NCBI GenBank assembly: GCA_037953625.1
Contig: CM075649.1
Span: 77,159,290-77,223,289 of the forward strand
Reading direction: 5' to 3'
Source of the DNA: Crotalaria pallida
Taxonomy: Eukaryota > Streptophyta > Magnoliopsida > Fabales > Fabaceae
Length of the DNA: 64,000 nt
Positions 46,640-59,049 of this stretch are shown here, piece by piece. Under the pieces are notes generated by a model. It ran no database searches. It saw only the letters and a program-made list of their open reading frames with translations, and was not told the DNA's origin. Both the position numbers and the translations under genes were made by a program. Each line of letters opens with the position of its first letter. Position 1 is the stretch's first letter.

Positions 46640-49600
46640 CTAACTATAATAAGCTCGAAGTTTCGCCACGTTCCATGTGTTGTTGATGAGGGCACCCGAG
46701 AGAGTTTCGAGCTTGTAGGCTCCTGTTCCAGTCTTGGAGGCAACTCGGTATGGTCCTTCCCAGCTTTGGGCCAGTTTTCCGTCCTTTGCATTTTTGAGAC
46801 CAATATCAGCTCTCCTCAAGACGAGATCGCCTACCTCGAACTCTCTGGATACGACCGAGCGATTATACCCTTTTGCTTGCATAATCTTAGCATGCTTTTC
46901 TCGTTCGGCCGCTAAATCCCTGACTTCTTCTGAAAAAACAAGATCCTCACACAATAAAGTGTTGTTGAGGGGATTCGGTTGTTGCATAGCTCGGAAAGAA
47001 GGGATGATCTTCTCAATGGGGATGACTGCGTCGCAACCATAAGTGAGCCGATATGGTGTCTCTCCTGTTCAAGTTTGTATGGTGGTGCGATACGACCAAA
47101 GCACTTCGTGCAAGTTTTCCAACCAATTCCCTTTCGCTCCTTCGAGTCTTTTCTTGATCCCCTGGATGATAGATCGATTTACAGATTCTACTTGGCCATT
47201 AGTCTGAGGGTGTTCGACCGAGGAAAAGTAATGTTTTATGCTCAAAGCATTGACCAAGTCTTGGAACGCCTTTGCCGCGAATTGGGTTCCGTTGTCAGTC
47301 ACCAGCACTTGTGGTACTCCAAACCGAGCCACAACTTGCCTTTCAAAGAACTTCTGCACCTTGGCCGAGGAGATGGTTGCAAGAGGCTCGGCTTCCACCC
47401 ACTTAGTAAAATAGTCAATGGCCACTATCACCCACTTTAGCTGTCCTGGAGCGGTGGGGAACTGTCCAATCAGATCCATTCCCCATTGATAAAAGGGATA
47501 GGGAGATGAAAGTGAATGGAGTTCCTCAACCGGTTTCTGATACACATCACTGTGAAATTGACACTTGTCGCACCTCTTCACATGGTTGATTGCATCCTGT
47601 TGAAGAGTCGGCCAGTAGTATCCTGCCCTTAAAACCTTTTTAGCCAGTGACTTCCCCCCAACATGATGACTTCCAGTGCCCCCGTGAACTTCCTCCAAAG
47701 CCTGTTTTGCTTCGGCAGGGTCTAGACATCTAAGCATTGGACCGCTAACCCCTCGGCGAAACAAGACTCCATCAACTAAGGCAAACTGTGAAGCTTTTCT
47801 GACGAGTTTCTTGGCCTCTGTTGGATTACTTGGAAGAACCCCTTGCTCCAAGTAGCCCGTTATCGGAGCAATCCAGCTCGGATCCAGCGAAATAGAGAGG
47901 ACAACGCTAGGTCCATGCACCATTTCTTGGATCAACGTTCTGTTGTTCTCAGGACTCTTTGTCGAAGCAAGCTTGGAGAGAATATCCGCTCGGCTGTTAC
48001 TCTCCCTTGGGATGTGGCAAAATTCGACCTTTGCAAACTCCGAGGATAGGAACTTCACCTTCTCAGAATATTTTTGAAGGATTGGTTCCTTAGCCTGGTA
48101 CTCGCCCTTGACTTGTGAAATTACCAACTGAGAGTCGCTGAGGATTTTCACTTCTCGGGCCCCTACTTCTTTTGCCATTCTTAGCGCGGCCAATACGGCT
48201 TCATACTCCGCCTGATAAGTAAAGGAATCACCCACTGATAAGTAAAGGAACATAATTTCTCCATTTACCGGACTTGACAAGATCGGGGGAGATGCCAAGT
48301 ACTGCTTAAGGTCAGTAAAGGCCTTTTCGCATGTCTCGTCCCATTCAAATGTCTCTTCCTTTTCTTTCCTCAACAGTTTGTACCAGGGGAGGGCCTTCCT
48401 CGCTGACTGAGACAGAAACCTCGAGAGAGCCGCAACCCGACCTGTCAATTGTTGGACACCCTTGACATCTGACGGACTTTTCATATCAAGAATGGCTCGG
48501 CACTTTTCTGGATTTGCCTCAATTCCGCGCTCGGTAAGCATGAATCCGAGGAAGGCCCCTGCTGGAACTCCAAACTGCATTTTTCTGGGTTCAACCTCAT
48601 GTTGAACTGTCGGATCCTTCCCAAAATTACCTTTAAATCCTTAGCGTGATCTTCTTCTTTCAAGCTCTTTGCAATCATATCATCTATATATACCTCCATT
48701 CTCGGCCCAATCAAGGGGCCGAACACCTTGTTCATCATCCGCTGGTAAGTTTCCCCAGCGTTTTTCAATCCAAATGGCATCACATTGTAACAATATGTGG
48801 CCTTTTCTGTGATAAATGAAGTCTTCACCTGATCTGAGGGATACATTGGGATCTGATTGTACCCCGAATAAGCATCCATAAATGAAAGTCTTTGATAACC
48901 CGCCGAGCTATCCACAAGTTTATCGATGCAGGGAAGTGGGTATTGATCCTTAGGACAAACTTTGTTCAAGTCTATGTAGTCCACACACATCCTCCATTTC
49001 CCATTGGACTTCTTTACTAGCACGGGATTGGCCAACCAATCAGTATACACCACCTCCCTGATAAATCCTGCTTCTAGTAGCTCGGCTACCTTCTCATCTG
49101 TTGCCTGTGCCTTCTCAACTCCGACTCTTCTTTTTTTCTGACAAACTGGCTTGGCTCCAGGATACACGCTCAACCTGTGGCAGATGAAGTTCGGATCGAT
49201 TCTTGGCATATCTGCCGAGGTCCAGGCAAACAAGTCCTTGTTTTCCACCAGCAATTCAGTCAGTTCTTTTTCCAATTCCTCAGAAAGGCCAACCCCCATC
49301 TTGACGCAACGAGAAGGATCGGGGCCTAAAATCACCTTTTTGAAGTCCCCTTGAGGAGTCGGCCTAGTTTCATCCTCCTCTCTTACGTCAAGATCTGCCA
49401 AGTTGACACTTCCTTTGTTAAGCGGCTCTTGCATGATCTTCTCATCATCAAGCTTCAACTTGCCCAGGCTAATATTATAACATTTCCGAGCCAACTCCTG
49501 TTCGGATCGCACTATTACTACCTTGTCATCAGACCCTGGGAATTTCATGGCCAAGTGGACCGTCGATACGACAGCACCAAAAGATTAGAGTGCAGTTCGG

Positions 49601-51822
49601 CCAAAGATGGCGTTGTATGCCGAGGGGGCCTGGAAAACTAGCCATTTTACCATTTCAGTCCGAGCAGAAGGTGGTTCCCCCATAGTCACTGGGAGGTGGA
49701 TGTGGCCTAAGGGAACAATTGAATGTCCTGTGAAGCCAATCAAACTTCCCTCGAATGGGGTGAGATCAGATCTTCTCAACTTCAATTTCTCAAACAGATC
49801 CAGAAACATGATGTCTGCCGAACTTCCCTGATCGACATGAATCCTTCTGACTTCATAATTGCCGAGCCTGGCTGTAACTACCATTGGGTCATTATGGTCT
49901 TGTAATATGTCCTCAAAATCCTCACCACTGAAGCTGATGACTATGTTTTTCTTCCTGGGCTTTTGGATTGGTCGGCTGGCCACCGAAAGAACTTGTCCCA
50001 CATACTTCTTGCGATCACATTTCTTTTCTCCTCCACCTGCAAATCCTCCAACAATGGTGCCAATGAGAAAGCCATTCTTTTCCTTCTCGGATAGTTGGGT
50101 AGAGGCTCCCCCTGCCGGTGGTGAAGGGCTTCTAGTTCTTTTCTGTTCGGTTTTGGGTGGTGACGGACTCTTTCCCCTGGAGCGTTTGCACAACGCTTCG
50201 CCGATATATTGTTGAAGCTTACCATCCCTTACCATCTCCTCGATTAAGTCCTTCAACTGAGTACATTGGTCGGTGGTATGCCCCCATCCACCGTGATGAT
50301 CGCAGTACTTTGTCTTATCCTTTTGAGCTACCTTCCTTAAAGCTGGTGACCGAATGATATTTCGCATCTCTGTATGCATAGTCTCACGAAGGATTTGACT
50401 CCTCGGGACTGTCAACTGGGTATATTCATCATACTTGCCTTTTGGAGGCAGTTTTCCCCCTCTCTCTCTTTCTCTTTTGTCTTTCCTTCCCCTATCTCGA
50501 AAACGATCATTCTGACGAGCGTCGTTTTGACGAGGACGTTGCTCATGTCGTCCTTCGCCACCCCTTGCTGCAGTACTGATCCTACTGAATTCCTCTAGAT
50601 TAACGTATTTCCTAGATCTTTCCCTAAGTTCGGTCATGTTCTTGGGTGGTTCCCCAATCAAGCAATCCTTGAAATCTCCATCCTGCAACCCTTGAGTGAG
50701 CAAAAGAACAGATACTCCTGATTGTAGGCCTGATATACCATTGGCCTCTTGCTGGTACCGAGCTAGATAGTCGCGTAGAGACTCGTCGGGTCTCTGTGCA
50801 ACTCCAGCTAGTGAGTGGTCTGATTTGGGCTGTGACATACTGGTCGTGTACCTGTTTATGAATGCTTGTCTAAGCTCGGCCCACGATCGGATCGAATTGG
50901 CGGGTAGAGAATTGAACCATCTCAAAGGCGCCGAGCCCAGAGTCATTGAGAAAGCTCGGCACTTCATAAAATCCCCTCCCCCATAAAACATCATAGAGGA
51001 CTCGTAGGCAGCTATGTGGTCCATCGGGTCAGTTGTTCCATTGTAGCGAGGAATATTCTGATGACCCACATAAGTCTGCGGGGTTTGGAAAGGCATAATC
51101 TCAGGTGTGAAAGGGTGTCCAGGATGGGGTTCCCTAGTGATACGTTCTAGGGCTAAGCTTGGGCTGAGGGGTGGAGGTGGGGGAAGATTGCTCGGATTAC
51201 CATAGGCAGCGTAAGGGCCTTCCTCGGCAATCCTTGCCATGCTCTGCTGTTGAAGAGCAGCAATGACTTGGTTTTGCTTCTCAATTAAAGAAGTCTGAGT
51301 CCTCAAAATCTCCATGATCGACTCCTCCCTCCTTCGTGCCGAGGAAGTAGTCATGTAAGATCTGCCTTCCGTTTCAGAACGCTGACTACCTTGAAGAGTT
51401 CCAAAACGTCCTCTAGTCAAATGAGGTATCTCCCTGTTGGTCCTGTCAGCCCTGGAGTGATCACGCCGATCAGCCCGTTCAACTCGCCGATCCTCATCAG
51501 TTCGTGAGCCAGTAGCAGCCCGACGAGACTGACGTCCAGAATCAGCCGTGTCACGCCATTCTGAAACATGGCCATCAGGGACGGTATGAGGGTTAGACTG
51601 CCCTCCGCCGCCCTCACCGAGAACCTGACCAGCTGGAGGAACCGTGGCTTGTGCCTGATCCGCCGTTGGAACTGGCGGAATTGTCTGAACATCAGCCTGA
51701 TTACCTCCAGTTGGTGCTCCCGGAGCAATTCTGTCCCTCACGTTTCTCCCGGTCTTAGGTGGCCTCCCACGGAGGCGACGACGGAGATCTTCTTGATTAC
51801 CATCATTATTGTTGTTTGCCAT
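46640..51822 (-). pseudogene. gag-pol of element B, interrupted and lacking most RNase H
   Basis: A 745-codon open frame (51822-49585) covers gag (zinc-knuckle-like YCDHHGGWGHTTDQC) and protease (HVDQGSSADIM). It ends at TAA near 49584 where element A has CAG. RT follows to about 48590 (FMDAYSGYNQI, YIDDMIAK). A 1-nt deletion near 48585 shifts frame. Next, sequence from ..FLYLSVGDS jumps to AEYEAVLAALRMAKE, removing the first RNase H and the start of the second. Integrase has the HHCC finger, MDLIGQFP, VTDNGTQF and EHPQTNGQVES. A TCA-to-TGA stop at about 47069 precedes the last 140 codons, ending ..NVAKLRAYYS. Confidence 0.9.
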
Positions 51823-51854
51823 GAGATCAGTGGGTGGGAATACTGGTTATTCGA

Positions 51855-51873
51855 TTCCCACAGACGGCGCCAA
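51855..51873 (-). other. Primer-binding site of element B
   Basis: Inverse of TTGGCGCCGTCTGTGGGAA, directly next to the 5' LTR and identical to that of element A. Confidence 0.75.
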
Positions 51874-52509
51874 TGTAGTGTCCTTAAACACTATGTCCTT
51901 AACCCTCTAAGTGCTCAAGATTATGGAACCAGGAGCCCAAGAGAGGATCAAGTGTTAATATGTGACTTTATGGTGTTTCTGCAGTTCCAGTTGGGAAAAG
52001 CAGGGTCTCCCCAGTCAACAAGTGTGTGCAGAGTGTCAACTTAGGGATGAAAGTACGTACCTGAAACCCTAGCTGTTATGAGCTATTTATAGGGTTTGGA
52101 GGAGGCTGATATGGGCCGTATGGGCCCTGTATCAGGGTTGAGCTGAACCAGGATTCTGTGAGATAATATCGGAGGTTTATGCTCTTAGAATCTGGATAGG
52201 ATCAGCTCAAGATCTCATGTCTAGGCTGTTAGCGAGAATCTAGGAGAGATTTGCGGAGGGGATAAGAAGCTTGAATGAGTCTGAGTCTTCCCACAAGCCG
52301 ACGGTATGTCTCGGCCCTAGAGTCCCGAGCCTGATGAGTGGAAGACCGTTTGTAAGGCTCGGCCCCATCAAGTCCGAGCCTGGTCCTTTTGTGTGCTCGG
52401 AGCCAACGAGTTTGAGCGAGGGACGTTTGTGCTGAGTAAACCGAGGGAAGGGCCCTTGAAGAGTCCCTTAAATAAGACTTGAGTCCTTCTATGGTCGGCA
52501 GACCCTACA
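51874..52509 (-). repeat. 5' LTR of element B
   Basis: 636 bp. TATA box TATAAATAGC on the minus strand near 52083-52092. Differs from its 3' partner mainly between about 52270 and 52370. Confidence 0.95.
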
Positions 52510-52514
52510 TGTTT

Positions 52515-54400
52515 GTTACAGAAAAATTACATAAGAAATCACCCCACCCCAACCACTACACATTAATATTGCAGCACAAATCAAAAGATACAATCACCCA
52601 AGAAATGCAATACAACATAATAGCAGCACAAAAAACATTACACCAAATAAACCTATTGAAAACAAAACACCAGCCCCTGCACTTTTGAACACACAAACAC
52701 TGAATGCCCTGCATGATGTAGCAGCAATCATCAACCCTCCTGCACTTCCATACCGCAAGAAATAGCCCAAAACAACAACAATATTATTCTAGAAATATCA
52801 CCTGCTCAATCTTAATACAGCAGCACAAAAGAATTCAGACTAAGACATAACTACAAACTGATAACAAACCAGAATTTCAGCTCCATCAACAGTTTTGTAT
52901 GTTTATGTTTGACACAATATTTCCAAGACTTGTATGTTTGGCACAATAAAAAGACAGAAAGACTTGTATGTTATGATGACCAAAATATAAGTGAGCAGAA
53001 TGCCCCTATTCAACAACCTAATAATAAACCTCATGAACTATATCAATGCAAAGAAACCAATACAAAGATTAAAACACTTTTTTTAATTAAAAAAATAAAT
53101 AAAGACTCATTAAAGGAATATATTATCGTTATAGTACAGCAAATGTTACAATATTATGCCAATTTAATTATAACAGGACGAATAAGAAGCAAATTATGTG
53201 AACATACTGACACAAAAATAAAAGAACTAGAACCAAACAGGTGCAAAGATCAAGGAAAAAAAATCAAAGTGATAATTATTTGCATTGAATCAAATCTTCT
53301 TATATATAATAGAGATTAGGAAATAGGAAATCATTTCATACATATGAGGCTATGAACACTTCAAATTTGAAGGGAATAAAGCAACAATAACCTCAACACT
53401 TTGATCACTGAATGGATTTTCTATCAACAAAATCACAATATATCTCCCTATTTTTTTACTCAATATCCTACTATTCATTATTCTCTCTCTGTTGACGCGG
53501 CCTACCTTCGCCCTCTCTCTCGCTGTTACCTCTGTCTCAGTTGCTATCTTTGTAGTCCCTTCGCTTTTATAGACATCTATGAAATCGAACGTTGAACCGG
53601 ATAGGGAAAGGAATCAATTTCCCCTCTACATCCAGAATCACTCCTTGAAAAACGTGCTTGTAAATTAAGAGACCGGATTTCACGTGAGGGAACCAAGGAG
53701 AACACGGATTTTATGTGGGAAAGCAGAGAAACGCGATTGAATGAAATAGGGAGAGCGCGAATTGATTTGAGAATCTCAGATTGATTCATGACTGAAGAGG
53801 GAAGGAATAATTTGAATGGAAGGGGCGGCAAGGGTTTACATTTGGGAACCTAGGGTTTATTTGGGGAGAGGGGAGAAGCAGAACAACAGCAGCAGTTCCC
53901 TCGTCGTTGTGTGTTGTCTTCCGAGCATCGAATGAGCCTCCTCGTGTCGTCGTGCCATCGTTAGGTGAAGAAGAAGCTTAAAATGGGTGTTGTGACTGTG
54001 ATTTCTTCATTCCCCTTTTCTGAGTGAAGGCAGAAAAGTCATTAACCAAAGGTCAATTATGTAAAAGCAAAATTGGGAAATAAAACAAAAGAAAAAACCG
54101 GTCAAATAAGTGTTAAACCGGATGCAGGAGGTCAGAACAGTTAGTTTACATACTCATCCATTTTGAATTAGTACAGTAAAACGACCCATGTTTTAAAGAA
54201 TTATTTAATATCAATGAAAATTGAAAAATTTTATAGAAAAAAAAAAAACAGGTAGACCAAGTTTTTGCTATTGTATGAATTATTTGTTTATAATTGTAAC
54301 TTGCCATTTCTGATTTTGATTTGAATTAAAGTTGTATTTATATATCTTGTGTAACTATTGCCTTCTGTACTGTTTTTGATCATGAAGCCACCTAAATAAT
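52515..54400. other. Unclassified sequence right of element B
   Basis: 52515-53440 is A-rich with many CAGCACAA-type words and only a meaningless lysine-rich frame. 53460-54030 is less AT-rich and looks gene-like on the minus strand (see 53577-53831). 54030-54400 is AT-rich. No family recognised. Confidence 0.4.
53577..53831 (-). CDS. Hypothetical first exon of an unknown gene
   Basis: Minus-strand frame MPPLPFKLFLPSSVMNQSEI.. of 84 codons, basic and serine-rich with few acidic residues at first, as in organelle presequences. Upstream (53840-53960) is a UTR-like stretch (AAACCCTAGG, CTGCTGCTGTTGTTCTGC). No downstream exon was recognised and the stop follows directly. It may be a captured gene piece or chance. 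Confidence 0.2.
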   Translation of the reverse strand: MPPLPFKLFLPSSVMNQSEILKSIRALPISFNRVSLLSHIKSVFSLVPSREIRSLNLQARFSRSDSGCRGEIDSFPYPVQRSIS

Positions 54401-56077
54401 TTTTCTCTGGGGATTGATTTGACAGTTTTTTCAGATATGAATTATATTGTTTGTAATCTTCCAAGTGTTTGATAATTTTTTTTTTAATAGCATTGTTTTC
54501 TTTGAATCAATTTACATCTGATAGTAATGGTTTTTTTAGTAAAAAAACTTGTGTGCTGTACGTGCGAGTGTGAGACATCTTTTTATTGGTATATTGTCCT
54601 GCTCTTCAACCTTTGCAACAAATAAATGATCAAGGTTATACTCCTACAAGTAGCTCTGTCAATCGGAAATTGCCCACGTGGACGTGGTTATCTGAAATAT
54701 TTTAAATAGTTTTGAAAATTTTGTTTATCTTATCTGAAAAATTACTAGGTAATAAAAAATGCTTACGATAAAAAATTCACAGAATAAAAAATTCTGTTAA
54801 GAATAACTTATTTTGCAATCCTACTTGCACAAACAGGATATATTTTTTAAAAGATGTATAAAATATTTTAAATAATTTTGAAAAGTGTTTTTCTTTTCAG
54901 TAAATTTTACAAAAAAAAAAAAGTTAATAAAAATTGCGTGGACCAAAAAAAATTCTCAATGATAAAAAGTCATATTTTTTTCTTTAAAAAAATGACATTA
55001 TATTTTATTTCTAAGTTTTTTTAACTTTTTGGAAATTTTTATTGTTTTTACTGTTTTTTAAAAATTTTCACTTTTTTTTTAGTCTTAAGGTATCCGTTTC
55101 ATCACTGTCATGCTCGATTCGCATACTCGATTACAGCTATGTCATTCGATTGAATTTTGGACTGTCAAGTAAAACTTAGCAAGGGTGGGATGCTCCATTA
55201 TGTTTTGTCATCTCGAGTAGAGTTAAGTTATTCGAGTATTATTGGGATACTCGAGTAAATATGTCATACTCGGTTATAAATTTTTCACTCGATTATATGT
55301 ATCGCTGTCATCACGAAATGACGCACGTGAGTAAGTTTTTTTTTTATTTAGATAAAATAAAAACTGTATTTAATAGCTCTAAAATAATAAAAAATTTATT
55401 AAAAATATTAAAAAACTGTAGAATTTATAAAATATTTGAAAGGTTTCAAAAATTTTCATTTTATTTCAAGCAATATAATGTAATAAAGTAATTATGATAT
55501 ACCAAATTTTGTCAAACATTAAAATACATAATTATTTTTTATAGATGTCGTGAGGTTTTCCGTAAAAAAAAAAAAAAAAACTGGAAAATCTTGAAAATTC
55601 GTAAATATTTTTTTAGAAAAATTCGATTTTTTTTTAAAATTCAAAATATGAGTAAATTATATCCTTTCTTAAAAAATGTGTGAAATATTTGAAAAAATTT
55701 GGAAAATTTTGTTTATCTTTTTGTAATTATATATAAAATGTAAGATAATAAAAATGCATAAAATTAAAAAAAAATAAGTGTGGATCCCAAGGTTTTAAAT
55801 CCTATTTTTTAAATCATGAACTAATTCTAGAAAATTTTGAAAGTTACAGTTTTATTATTTAAATATGGAATAATGTATTATGGTACATTAAAGTTGAGGT
55901 ACACGTTAAGTATATTATAATGTAATATTATTTATTATAAATGTAAAATATTTAACTTATTTATTGTTAAATTGTTTGGTATTTCATAATATATTATAGC
56001 TTATTATTGTAGAGAATACACGTCTGCTGTACCATTGTAATCCTAATGATTGCAAACCTACGTCTACCCTATTATAT

Positions 56078-56258
56078 ATTTGTTTGTAAAAAAACTGTGG
56101 AGGGGAACTTCACAGTCCCGGCACCTGGAGCAACATTGGTGGGATGTCTCCCCAAGGGATGTTCTCCACAAGGATTCGAGCCTCTGACCTTATGATCTTA
56201 TGGGTTCTCAATATCCTTATGGTCCTAGCATGCTTCCATTAGACCAAACCCATTTGGG
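56078..56258 (-). mobile_element. tRNA-derived SINE
   Basis: Read on the minus strand it begins GGGTTTGGTCTAATGG (box A-like TGGTCTAATGG) and has GGCTCGAATCC (box B-like) about 60 bp further. It ends in CAGTTTTTTTAC, a short T tail as in the plant Au-type SINEs. Target duplication TATTATAT at 56070-56077 and 56259-56266. The paralogous repeat at 62957-62985 reads through without it (..CCTATTATATAATAGCTGC..), an empty site. Confidence 0.75.
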
Positions 56259-57378
56259 TATTATATGTTAGCTGCTTGCTATAATTGCTTCTTTTTTTTT
56301 ACGGAGATTGTACGTACCATGGTAATTATTGCAAATTATATTAATTTTTTTTACAAAGAAAATAGTCCGACAATTTTTCTTTAGTGTTTGGAGATTATTC
56401 TTTTTTTCGAATTTTTTATATTTTGGAATTTTTTTTGTTTGCAAATGTTTTATTTTCTTATACTCCATCCGTTCTTTTTTATCTGTCATATTTAAAAAAA
56501 AACACGCCCTTTAAAAAAATCAATCATTACTTAGATTTCTAATACATTAATTATGTTTTTTCTCACTATACCCTTTTTCTTTCTATGATAATTAATTTTT
56601 CTCCACTACTTACGTAAACCAAGACTTATTAAATGGGGACAAAGATTTAAAATAGCATTTATTACACTATTGAATTTCTCAATATGACAAATAAAAAGAA
56701 ACAAAATAACTCTTCAAAAAACAACATTTAAAAAGGAACCGAGGGAGTAATTGTTTGAATTTTTTGTTCTTAAAATATCTATGTAACCACCGTGATAGTC
56801 GATTTCCATGCTTGTTAAAATTAGGACATTCGATTAAAGTGTTGACAATTGAGTAAAATTTATGAACGCGGTTAAAGTTGGCTGCTCGATTAAAGTTTGC
56901 TACCTTGGTAGAATTAAAAGTTCGAGTATTATTGGGAAACCTGAGGAAATATGACATACTCGGCTAAAAATTTTTGCGCTCGATTATATGTTTCGTTGTT
57001 GTTAAAAAATTGCAAACGTGATTTGATTTAATTTTTTATTTAGGTGAAATAAAAAAATGTATTTAATGTTCTTAATATAAAAAAAATTATAAATTTTAAA
57101 AAAAATTGGGGAATATTTTTTTAAAATTTCGGAAAATTGTTTTTTGTTATAATGATTATAAGCAAGTCCTTTTAACACTGAGGCAGATAAAATGTTCATT
57201 GCCATCATTCCCTTTTCCATATTTGACTTATCTTTCCACCATATACTATAGGTCATGTAGCAAGCATGATTACCTATTTTAGGTCCTCTGCTCTGACTTC
57301 TATCTGATAGTAATAGATTTTTTAATAAAAAATCTTGTGTTCTGTACGTGCAATCGTGAGACGTATCTTTTTATATAC

Positions 57379-57551
57379 AAAAATGTTATTCCTGCAACTG
57401 TATATGACATCAAATACAGATACCTACCTTTTTTGGTAAAAAGTGGTGGATCTTATAAGAAAGAGAAACTACAGGATCCACCAGTTTTTGCCTAAAAAGA
57501 CAGATGTCCCGTATAGATGTCAAATACATATGTTTGAATAACAGAGTTGTT
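57379..57551. mobile_element. Small foldback MITE
   Basis: Inverted arms TATATGACATCAAATACAGA .. GTGGATC and GGATCCACCAGTTTTTGCC .. surround a short loop. It interrupts a block that is continuous in copy I of the large repeat (near 54590-54600). Ends approximate. Confidence 0.55.
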
Positions 57552-57732
57552 TTATATATACGTAGTCTTGCTCTTCATCCTTTGCAGAAAAAATGATCAA
57601 GGTTATGCTCCCTTGTGTGTTTAAAATTTAACATTTTTATCTTGATAACACCCTTGCTCTACTAATTTTTAATAATTATTAATTACTTTTTACCTTACTG
57701 TTATGGACCACGTAAACGAAACCGGTATGCCG

Positions 57733-57985
57733 AATTCCGATACCGGATTGAGGCCATGAGAGGTCCACTAGGTCTGAATTCGGATACCAGATTGAGTCCT
57801 TGAGAGGTCCAACGAGGCCGGATTCAGATACCGGAAAGAGGTCCGAGAGGTCCACTAAGGCCGGATTCAGATACCGGATTGGGACCTTGAGAGGCCCAAC
57901 AAGGCCGGATTCAGATACTGGATTGGGACCTTGAGAGGCCCAACCAAGCCGGATTCGGATACCGGATTGAGGTTATCAGGGGTCA
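57733..57985 (+). repeat. 44-bp tandem repeat within the LTR (about 5.5 units)
   Basis: Units of the form GGATTC(A/G)GATACCGGATT plus GGACCTTGAGAGG(C/T)CCAAC..GGCC, one slightly short. The same array is present in the 3' LTR at about 60765-61017. Typical of a reiterated U3 enhancer (inference). Confidence 0.85.
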
Positions 57986-58269
57986 CCCGAACCGGATCTG
58001 GATACGGAATAGTATCCTAAGGGAATCTTGAAGACCGGATTCAGATACAGATATGATCTCAAACTGTTGGCCTCCATACCGTTATACCGGTAGGAATTCG
58101 GACACGTGCATAAAGGAGTCTGAAGAATTCACTATCCTCACCAACATAGGATTCCTTTCATCTTAATACCTGCCATCATGCCAGAGCCGTTTAGAGGGAA
58201 TCTTACCCGCCACATGAAAGCGGCCATCAATGCGGATTATGCTGGTATGCCTATATTATACCTGGTAAG

Positions 58270-58809
58270 TAGGCATGGCAAAAAAACCCAAACCCGCCGG
58301 CACCCGTCCGAACCCGACCTGTTATGAGCGGGGAAAAACCGGTTTAATCGGGTATCGGGCGGGGACGGGGAAAAACTGTTTTTTTAATCACGGGGCGGGG
58401 GCGGGTGTGGGAATTCTACTATCCGCCCCGCACCCGGCCCCGAAACCGACCCGCCCATATATATATATAATATTATAAAATATATAATTTATAATAAATT
58501 AATATATTTTTACTTAATATATATATATATATATATATTATATTATATATTAAAATATATAATTTATAATAAATTAATATACTGGGCAAAAAAATTTATC
58601 AAGAAAAGTTGTTTAATTTTGAAAAAAAAAAAATAAATTGACGGGTGCGGGTGCGGTGCGGTTTTACCCGAACCCCGGCGGGGACGGGGTTGTGTGGGTT
58701 TTTCTGATACCCGGCGGGGGGCGGGGGCGGGGGCGGGGACAATTTTGTTAGACGGGGGCGGGGGTGGGAAGTGCATAATCCGCCCCCCACCGCCCCGTTG
58801 CCATGCCTA
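58270..58809. mobile_element. hAT MITE (540 bp) with G-rich subterminal repeats
   Basis: Terminal inverted repeat TAGGCATGGCAA / TTGCCATGCCTA with exact 8-bp target duplication CTGGTAAG (58262-58269, 58810-58817). Both ends carry runs of GGGGCGGGG and CCCCG; the centre is TA-rich. No coding capacity. Absent from the 3' LTR copy. Confidence 0.92.
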
Positions 58810-59049
58810 CTGGTAAGACAAGCAGGTATGTCCTAACTTATCTCACACAAACACACACACCACCCCCCAAACTGAGAACGACAAGAGAGTGTGTATCTTG
58901 GTATTCAAGGTGCTCATTTCACGTCTGACATCAAAAGTGGGATTGCTGGATTCTTAGCCGAATTGTCTAAGTACCGTAATCCTACGACAGAACATTGGCG
59001 ACCACAGTGGGAGCGACAAACTAATTCCCACCACCTTTTGAAGAAGTTC

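Larger units (their letters stand above)
42231..52509 (-). mobile_element. Element B: second Tat-lineage gypsy retrotransposon, opposite orientation
   Basis: LTRs 42231-42867 (3') and 51874-52509 (5'), target duplication TGTTT at 42226-42230 and 52510-52514. Same layout as element A, with an additional internal deletion in the RNase H region. LTRs differ at about five sites outside one 100-bp patch that holds about 20 differences (see findings). Confidence 0.95.
54405..57690. repeat. Degenerate large repeats with CTCGATTA-like motifs, copies I and II
   Basis: Copy I (about 54405-56340) and copy II (about 56755-57690) share blocks in the same order. These are ACTTGTGTGCTGTACGTGCG (54548, 57329) and CTTTGCA..AAATGATCAAGGTTAT (54611, 57581), then a 200-bp block rich in (A)CTCGATTA, TCGAGTA and ATACTCGG (55110-55310, 56790-56990). 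A related copy III lies at 61484-63000. Non-coding. Confidence 0.6.
57699..58994 (+). repeat. 5' LTR of the gag-only element, with nested hAT MITE
   Basis: TGTTATGG...CAGAACA. Interrupted at 58262-58817 by the hAT element plus duplicated target; the 3' LTR shows the unoccupied site. Confidence 0.93.

Noticed and set aside
52909..53319. 136-codon lysine- and isoleucine-rich frame
   Set aside because: AT-rich composition, no recognisable domain, no splice or promoter context; likely chance.
56100..56235. A genuine tRNA gene
   Set aside because: Box A- and B-like motifs are present but no cloverleaf can be drawn and the unit is 180 bp with a target duplication; it is a SINE.
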